From Larix kaempferi (taxonomy: Eukaryota; Streptophyta; Pinopsida; Pinales; Pinaceae): DNA of 64,000 bases. The notes under the pieces were generated by a model. That model was not told the origin of the DNA. It did not search any database and worked only from the letters and a program-made list of their open reading frames with translations. The DNA lies in contig BSBM01000179.1 of assembly GCA_027924585.1 (NCBI GenBank), positions 10,702,501 to 10,766,500 of the forward strand, given 5' to 3'. Below are positions 56,905 through 64,000 of this stretch, piece after piece (position 1 is the first letter of the stretch; each line of letters opens with the position of its first letter). The position numbers and the translations under genes are program-made.

Positions 56905-58180
56905 AAACATCACAAATCCTAAAATTGAAATTACAGTAGTGAGAATTGTGAGTTGTTTGTTCAAATTTTTGCACCATCAAATTCTCATTCCTATGTTCTC
57001 CAAATTGATCAATCCCTCTTTCCTAATTATATAAATCTTTATCTATTGTTGTCTTTCACTGTATTCCTGTTATCTATAGTGAAATGGTCTTTCATTTGCC
57101 TCCAAAGATTTATATTACATTTATAACACTTTCAAATTCTTTCAATGAAAACAAGTGTATCTAAGTGCTTATAAATTTTATTAATTTTTAACGTACATAT
57201 AACATGTCATCAAGTTACATATGAAATTACAAAGTAAGCTTACTATTGCTTTCTATTAAAACCACTAGCTATCTTTTTTTTTTTCATTAACTTTTAAAAT
57301 TGTAAAAGAATAGAAGGCTTTTTTTATATAGAATGTTTTTTAAATGTATCCATAATTTACTATTGTCAATTGAATTGAAGTACATATATTTGTAACTTTT
57401 CATAGTGGAAGGGTAGCATGAATGTATACCATTTGAATTTGATCATTATCCCTCATCGTCAATGATATACCAAGTCAATGTTAATGCATTGATGAAAGAA
57501 GCCATATTTGGTTGTGGATTTCTTGGTTTGCTAATTTATTGACTAGAAACATTGATGGAGGTATGTCATATGCACACCAACATGCATAAAAAGTAATATG
57601 ATTTCTAGTGTGTGTTCCCCACATTGAAATATGTGGAGCATCCCGTTAGAATAAGCACAGTGAATAATTTAATTAAAATTGGCGTGTATATGTTGATAGG
57701 ATTCACTATTACTGACGTGAGAGGCAAAGACTGACACACATGCCAAATTGTTGGTGTTCGGTGCATATCCCCGCTCATTATACACATGGAATATAGTCAT
57801 CCTGAACACACTAGATGGAAAATGGAGTAGTGAAAATACATTACCCAAGGCCTTTAAGGATGACTAGATGCACCATCTATGACAAAGGAAGACTACATCA
57901 GATCACTAGTGTGCACCAAATTTTTTGGTACATTGTTGGATGCACCATGTGTGATGCATATTGTCCATGTCAGAACACCATGACATCTATATCAGTAATT
58001 ATCTTGGAATTATGATGTTCTCCTATTATTTAAACATTGATTTTTCTAATGAAGTTCAACCAGTGAATTGATTGATGGCGTTTCCTTTATTCTCACATAA
58101 GAGAGAGTGAGATATATTAAGAGAGAGTGGGATATATTACCACATATTATTTAATAAGAAATGATTTCTTATTTTATAGA
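56905..58180 (+). repeat. dispersed repeat family, copy 2
   Basis: Same family and orientation as 14880-16695 (ATCACAAATCCTAAAATTGAA, CTATGTTCTCCAAATTGATC, AACGTACATATAACATG, TTGGTGTTCGGTGCATATCC, GAAGACTACATCAGATCACT). It lacks the 660-bp segment and the 59-bp duplication of copy 1 and carries its own GAGAGAGTG(A/G)GATATATTA duplication at 58100-58140. Confidence 0.87.
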
Positions 58181-61100
58181 TGTTGACCTCCTCAAATTTT
58201 ATAAAGAGGCTATATCCCTTAAGGGGAACAATGAATTTATGATTCAATTGATCCATTATTGGGATCAAAGTTGAGAAACATTTAAGGTTGGGTAAAAAAT
58301 GTGGTACAAAGCCACAAAAGAGCATGTTTATTTCATTCTCATATTATCTACCATGGATCAAGATTCTCCCTACTTCCCCTAAATTCCACATGGGGTTCCT
58401 ATGCAAACGTTGCTAACATATGTGGTGAAGCATGTTAGTATCAAGGAAGATATGCCCATTTGTGTTAGAGAAAACTCACTATGGCTTAGGGTAGACCACA
58501 ACAGACAAATGACTACCAGAAATCAACTCAATTCTCAGAACTATGCTATATAAATGACAATGCTAAGATAATGAAGAATATAACCAACCTCGATCCAAAT
58601 GTTTGATGTAGATCCCCATTGGAGCTTTCCAATCCATGCACTTGAATCTGCAAATTAGTCTTGACAGCCAATATACAACAAGTACATATAATATATAAAC
58701 GGCATTAACATCATCAATAGCAATGGTCCATGATATAACAAGTAAATGCGACCCAATGTAAGATGAACAACATTTACAACATTAATGGACGAGAATATGA
58801 GTATTTCTATTAATAAACAAGAAGAAGTACAATGTGATACGACCTCTTGTCGGAAACCAATCTGAACCAAGATCTGGATCAATCCACTTGTGCCTCCACC
58901 ACTTCAATCCTCCATGAATGGCAAACTCAAACTAGATAGGAGTTTGGAAGGTGAACATAAAGGGTTCACAACTACAAGGATCAATGAGTGTAAACTCAAG
59001 ATAGGGAAAAAATCCACTAGAGTTCTCTTTCTCTTCTTTCTCCTCCCGTCCATAAGCCATATGTGCTCAATATATAGTCCTCTCAAAGGTAAGTGAAAGG
59101 AAACATCGAGGTGTTACTTGGGCAGATGGAGAGCCAGAGGTCACCCAATGACCGCTTTTTGGGAGTAAAAAGTAATAAACAAGTGATTTTTACCATTTTA
59201 CTTGATACCCGCGGGCTATAGTGATGCAACTCGCGGATACGCTTGCTATAATGATGCAACAAGCGGGTCAAAGGAAAAATGAGGAAATAGTATTTCTGGA
59301 GGATATTCAGTGGATCTAAGTCAGTGAAATGGATCCTACAGGCCAAAGAATGATGATGCTCACAAGGTGGAAGATTACGTTGTAACAGATGCCCCCAATG
59401 TGTGAGGTCAGAGACTGATTATATGATGGCCGAAATACATTATAAAACTTAGAAGTGGAGTGATGGAGATACAAGTGGAAAGAGTAGATCACTCATCATA
59501 ATACAATAGTATCCTTGAATACATGTCGGTAGTACAACAATCTGATACAATGGCCATGAATAGGCAGTACATAGTGGATATATATCATGAGTGATCATAG
59601 CCATGATCCCTCTACAGTAAGATATGGTCTCCTACTGAAAAGGAAACAACTGGTGGAAACTAGAGGTACAAACTGCTGATATCTGAGAGGTGATATCTCA
59701 GATGTAAAGTCAAAGTCATAAGTAGCATACTGAATGCCACTATCGTCTGGGGTCTTCTACACAAGTCTTCGACGGTGCAAGTCCCATCAAGTGAATAGAG
59801 GAGTTGGATTCAAACCTGATGTGACATTGTCTAATTACCGGTCAATGATGTATACCATTAACAGACGCGAGATAACCCACCAATAATGAAAATGGGCATC
59901 AAGGCATAGAGCACAATCATCGGAGTGTGAATAAATGAGCTGAAGTCGAACAATAAGATGAATCCATTGATCAGGGGACATTGATGTATTCCCAAAACTA
60001 TCGATGGTGAGAGAACCTGCCACTAATGAATGCAAGCCTCAAGGTAATCAACCGAACTCTAAGCCTCAAGTCTCAGAATAAATGGGTTGAAGTCGACGGA
60101 ACGAGACTCGCTGGAAGGAGGGAATTAAGGCATCCCCCATCAGCCAACATGAGGTACTAGCTATGCTAAAAGATTTGGAAGAACTCAGGTGAAACGGACT
60201 GACTCAATAAGGATGGCCAACATGCAATAGTCAAGAGATCTGAGGAGTGGCCGACTCTGGGCTAAGGACTTCCTTTGAACAAGAGCATGAGCAGATGGAT
60301 AGACTCGGGCAGCATAGACTTGACATAAACTATGTAATGCAGGAGGCATCACAAAGGGCTCCATAATGACTGGAATCTTAACCAATCGGTGGAGGAAACT
60401 GAGAAACAAGTAAAGCTCCTAAGGTCCAACTATAGTCCCGACTCATAATGTACGGAGTGTAATGAATGCTCTGTTCAAAGGCAACACAACAGCTGCCAAC
60501 AAGAAGTAGTAACCATAATCCCATTCGGCTTTTTGGAATATTTGATTTTTTTGGTCTTTTTCATATTTGGTAAAAGCTTGAAAAAGAATAAAATTTCTTA
60601 TAGTACAACAAGTGAGGGAACGAGTGTCAAATAGCGAGCAGACTAGTTCCAAGTAGTGGAACATACCTATGATCAATGCTAGGAAGTGCATACAAGATGT
60701 GGACACTCGAGGGGGTGTTCCCTTAGGGTCAAAAGGTTATCAAATTGTGAAGGGAAAATATAAGATCTGCAGGGCTTGATAGGGAAAAGTGCTCAGGCAC
60801 CAGGCTAACAACTGAGTAAGCGGGAGCTGGCACAGGGCTCAAGCGGTAAGTAGGATGATGCAATGCAATCACAACATGATATAACTGAGGGGATTCCTTA
60901 AGGGAGATGGCCAGCATAATACAAAGTAGAGTATGAGTCTTTATCGCAACGTCATGGCATAACTACAAAGGACTCCCAATCCTAAGGACAAACAACGGCA
61001 TGGGCACCATAATGCACAAAGGGGTTCTAACTAGGGTACCCATGTTCAGAAAATACCTACCGCCACATAACGACACTTCTATAGCAGTGTGAAGGTTCCA

Positions 61101-61756
61101 TGTTAGTTAAGAAGCGGGGTCGCACCTAGGGTTTATGAAAGTGGTCAACAGGTCAAATGCATAATGCACATGGAAATGGCATCTAACCTATATGCCAGGT
61201 GTGAAACATACTTGTCGTAGGTGTGAAATGGTTCAAAACAACTTTCATCGAAGAAATCTGGTTAAAAAAATACTACTCCAAGACATTATATTAGTCCATA
61301 ACGGCACAAAATGGTCAAAACTATAGACAAGTGGGTCCTGAAAATTATAAATAGTAATAAAAAATTACAATTTACAATTCATTTTTACTATTCACCCATT
61401 TGGAGCTTTGTGGTTAGTTTTCACCTAAAAGTTCAGTTGTTGATTCTGGGAGCTACAAGATACTGTTCATCGAACCGTCCGGAGCAGGTTGGTAGTCTCA
61501 TCCATACTTTTCATTTCAATGCTTTCATTTTAGTTTTCAGCAGTGGGATTTTTAGTTTGGCCAAGCCCTAAATGGCTTCGGCGCTACCCGCGGGCTATAG
61601 CTATGCGGGTCGCAGGTAGGGTACGATACTTGCATTCAATGCACAGACTGACCGCGGGTACCCACACCTATATACAAGTTAGCCTGCGGGTATGGCCGTG
61701 AAGTTGAAATTGCAAAAGAATTTGACCAAAATCTTTGTTTTACCTCACTCCAAGAT
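58181..61756. other. long stretch without recognisable gene
   Basis: Short open frames only, no domain that I can name. Notable are CG-rich words at 59208-59270 (CCGCGGGCTATAGTGATGCA, then a diverged second unit TGCTATAATGATGCAACAAG) that recur at 61588-61610 (CCGCGGGCTATAGCTATGCG). It may be the 3' region and LTR of the gypsy element at the right edge; no TG..CA LTR pair was identified. Confidence 0.5.
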
Positions 61757-63020
61757 GGTTCTAGAGTGGAGGGAGAGGGGGCATGACCAAGTTGATGAGG
61801 CCGTGCATAATGATGTGTAAGCACAGTAGGCATTGCAAGCATGTGGGTTGTACAAATTATGGAGTATAGGGGGTTTGAGGGCCCAAAATGTATTACTCTG
61901 CCGCTTAATCGATTATTGGGATGTTGATGCACAGAACTTCAATCTCAATGGGGAAATCCTCACACTCGAAGTGGATGACATCTACTTCATTACCGGTTTG
62001 TCCCGTCGAGGTGAAAGGCTAGTCTCCGGTCTTGTACTGTGGGTGGTGGGATCACCGTACTTGACTACATAGCGTGGTAATGCCCCGCAAACACATGCAC
62101 GGTGGGAATTTAGGTGCCCATCAATTCCATAGTAGATATGAGCATGAAGATCATTGTGGCTACCTTAGTGCGGATCACTGGATCCAAATCTCTGCACCAG
62201 GCATCCAGGTCGGTGATGTTCTATGCATCACAATGCATGCAGCCTATAGTTTTGACTTGTGTACCACACTGCTGGGGTCTATGAAGACCCAATTGACAGA
62301 ATGCAAAGAAGGGAAGGCCAAAAACTTTGGGTATGGGAGTATCTTGTGCATCTTCTTCTTTGAGAGAGTTCTGGGGCTTAGTCTGAGGGTGGATGTCCCT
62401 CCTCATATTCTCCGGGATCCAACCCTGACCTAGTGGGCTGAGATCTTGACACAACAGGGTGGTGGCCGTCTGGAATCACCATATACTGAGGAGTTCTTCC
62501 GCTGGAGGGACTGACAGGTCATTGCCATAGAGGAATACCCCTATGCAAGGATAGACTTCCGCCAGGATAGAGACATGCCACTCCCACCAGACGCAGCATT
62601 CGGAGACATTGGTGAGTACTCTTTTTAGGTTTTTGTGTATTAGATTTTTATGGATTTTTTATTATAGATGTAAATGCAAAAATATTTTTGGTGGTAGTAT
62701 CATATGCTAATGGTTGACTGTTTGCTCGCAGAAAAGGGCCCAGTGCGATGGCTTCCCGAGACATGGTCATCGGGGTAGGGGTGATGAAGCAGTTGATGCT
62801 GTAGTAGGACACACTCTACAGACCTTGTGGCGCAACTTATCATGGATGGTTGCTAGGGTTCCATAGATAGAGGTGGCGCGACTACCTGAGGCCATGCAGT
62901 GCCAAGTAGTGGGGGTTCCGGGTGACTGGGTGCGGCTACTGCAGCGGGTAGCCAATGCAGTTCAGTATTTCTACGAGACACATCCTGTCGGGGCGGAAGC
63001 TAGGCCTCCTTGTAGGGAGT
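61757..63020 (+). pseudogene. plant mobile domain (aminotransferase-like) pseudogene
   Basis: Exon 1 from ATG 61757 (MVLEWRERGHDQVDEAV) to 62611, GT..AG intron 62612-62731, exon 2 62732 to about 63020. Plant-mobile-domain blocks: CGLYKLWSIGGLRAQNVLLC, RLIDYWDVDAQNFNLNGEIL, LEVDDIYFITGLSRRGE, then after a frame change near 62060 GIQVGDVLCITMHAAYSFDL, LTECKEGKAKNFGYGSILCI, EEYPYARIDFRQDRDMPLPP and KGPVRWLPETW. The domain occurs in MAIN/MAIL-type host proteins and in MULE and gypsy elements. Several stops make this copy dead. It is antisense to the adjacent gypsy element. Confidence 0.87.
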
Positions 63021-63193
63021 AGATATCTCAGGATCTCATTTTTTATATCGATATGTATATTTTTTAGGGCTACGGGCTCCAATTTTGTATGACACTACCA
63101 TTTTTGGACATATTTATAAAAAACTTTGGTTCTCTGGTTCTTCTATATGTGTGTATGTACAAATGTATGAATGTCTTCTTTTATTTGTGTGCT

Positions 63194-63622
63194 TCATGGT
63201 GAATGTGACAAATGCCAATCTAATACATAGTTAGCGTATGCATCAGATATATGATTAACACTTCTCAGAACATGTATGTATGTAATTGAAACAAAATGTT
63301 GTTCCAAGAGTCTTACCCTTAAGAATTTTCGTAGTAGTGTAGGATCTCGCACACAGTACTTCCCATTTAGCTGAGACACAACTAGTTGTGAATCCAGGAG
63401 CACTTCTAAAGATTGGATGCCATGGGAAATAACATCCCGAAGTAGCTCAATGACGGCACTATACTCAGCCACATTGTTAGATGTAGGACCAATACAAGCA
63501 CGTCTTGAGGACACAACTAGGTGGTCAGGTGTGAAAATAACCCAGGCAGCAGAAGCAAGCTGCTGCGTATGACAGCTAGCACCATCGGTGAATCCTAAGA
63601 ACGTAGGAAACTCTGTTGACAT
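63194..63622 (-). CDS. RNase H domain ORF downstream of gypsy integrase
   Basis: 142 codons, open, from MSTEFPTF. All four RNase HI acidic positions are visible: D in LGFTDGAS, E in NNVAEYSAVIELLRD, D in VLLDSQLVVSQLNGKY and D in SVNHISDAYAN. It would degrade the RNA strand of RNA/DNA hybrids. It starts 112 bp after the integrase stop, and TTGATTGACAG just before the ATG looks like a splice acceptor, so it may be expressed by splicing. In most gypsy elements RNase H lies before integrase, so this is a second (archaeal/plant-type) domain or a rearrangement. Confidence 0.85.
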   Translation of the reverse strand: MSTEFPTFLGFTDGASCHTQQLASAAWVIFTPDHLVVSSRRACIGPTSNNVAEYSAVIELLRDVISHGIQSLEVLLDSQLVVSQLNGKYCVRDPTLLRKFLRVRLLEQHFVSITYIHVLRSVNHISDAYANYVLDWHLSHSP

Positions 63623-63733
63623 CTGTCAATCAAACGGAAGCTAATCAGCAGACCCAAAAACCGAAAGAAATCTAAACTATGTACAGAAACAACTATACAA
63701 TAGTATACAAAAGTATCATCCTGAACCAGAGGT

Positions 63734-64000
63734 TCAAGCGTAATACCGCTTGAGGTAGAGCCCATTTCTAGGCTCCTTCAATACAATCCCCTCATAGTCT
63801 TCTAATTCATAAGCTCCTTTTTCCAGGACACGCCTCACGATGTAAGGACCGTGCCACATGGGGTTGAACTTGCCTGCCCCCAGGGGTTCTTTAACTTGGT
63901 CATATAAGAGGACCAAGTCACCTTCAACATACTGCTGGGGACGGATAAACCTATCATACTGAACCTTAATACAATGTTTGTTGGCATCTATAGCCACATC
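63734..64000 (-). CDS. gypsy integrase C-terminal (GPY/F) module, partial
   Basis: Open to the window edge, ending in RYYA and a TGA. It shows VEGDLVLLYDQVKEP, GKFNPMWHGPYIVRRVLEKG (GPY/F motif) and AYELEDYEG, the C-terminal DNA-binding part of Ty3/gypsy integrase. The catalytic core would lie past 64000. No chromodomain follows, which argues against a chromovirus. Confidence 0.9.
   Translation of the reverse strand, partial: DVAIDANKHCIKVQYDRFIRPQQYVEGDLVLLYDQVKEPLGAGKFNPMWHGPYIVRRVLEKGAYELEDYEGIVLKEPRNGLYLKRYYA

Larger units (their letters stand above)
63194..64000 (-). mobile_element. Ty3/gypsy element, 3' part, cut by window edge
   Basis: The minus strand carries the integrase C-terminal module (enters from beyond 64000), a pol stop, then a separate RNase H ORF in the same frame register. 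The left (3') boundary is unknown and may extend to or past the plus-strand mobile-domain pseudogene. An extra RNase H and an antisense ORF near the 3' LTR recall Tat/Retand-type elements. Confidence 0.8.

Overview
The window looks like intergenic DNA from a large, repeat-rich land-plant nuclear genome. A gymnosperm is my best guess, from the mix of element types; this is an inference and not proven. I see no intact host gene, no tRNA or rRNA gene and nothing bacterial. Almost everything recognisable is transposable-element or endogenous-virus DNA in several states of decay, often nested.

Layout. (1) 1-12522: a minus-strand Ty1/copia element whose left LTR lies outside the window. It is split inside the YVDD catalytic box of its reverse transcriptase by a second, related copia element (1165-8305). 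That inner element has 648-bp LTRs with only four differences, a CATAC target duplication, a PBS and a polypurine tract, but its gag-pol is gutted, so it was probably mobilised in trans. (2) 12523-20736: AT-rich DNA with a G-rich/CpG-rich minisatellite patch, one copy of a long dispersed repeat, a LINE RT fragment, and a duplicated ~1-kb block, one copy of which carries an 863-bp TIR element full of minisatellite. (3) 20737-31794 plus 44349-44425: two head-to-tail, minus-strand copies of an endogenous caulimovirid-like pararetrovirus. The left unit keeps promoter, Met-tRNA primer site, movement-protein, coat, protease, RT and RNase H remnants. The right unit lost the movement/coat part. (4) 31795-44344: a 12.55-kb DNA transposon inserted into the leader of the right viral unit. 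The left viral unit supplies the uninterrupted empty site. The transposon has GGGTG/CACCC ends, an ATAC 4-bp target duplication, dyad arrays built on TTATTCGGCCGAATAA near both ends, a spliced transposase-like gene with DDE-like blocks (plus strand) and a second uncharacterised spliced gene (minus strand). (5) 46288-51640: a decayed minus-strand L1-type LINE with ORF1 (DUF4283-like plus CCHC) and ORF2 (endonuclease, RT, zf-RVT, RNase H). (6) 52669-58180: a 125-bp satellite, a small TA-flanked MITE and the second copy of the dispersed repeat. (7) 61757-64000: the 3' part of a minus-strand Ty3/gypsy element (integrase C-terminus, then a separate RNase H ORF) facing a plus-strand plant-mobile-domain pseudogene, a layout resembling Tat/Retand-type elements with an antisense extra ORF.

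The most interesting object is the 12.55-kb transposon: it has a paralogous empty site, two convergent genes, subterminal palindrome arrays, and a ~100-bp 3' module that it shares, in the same sense orientation, with the pararetrovirus it landed in. Nonsense codons in its genes are all one C-to-T step from a sense codon, suggesting methylation-driven decay. All splice sites, boundaries and family names here were read by eye from the sequence.
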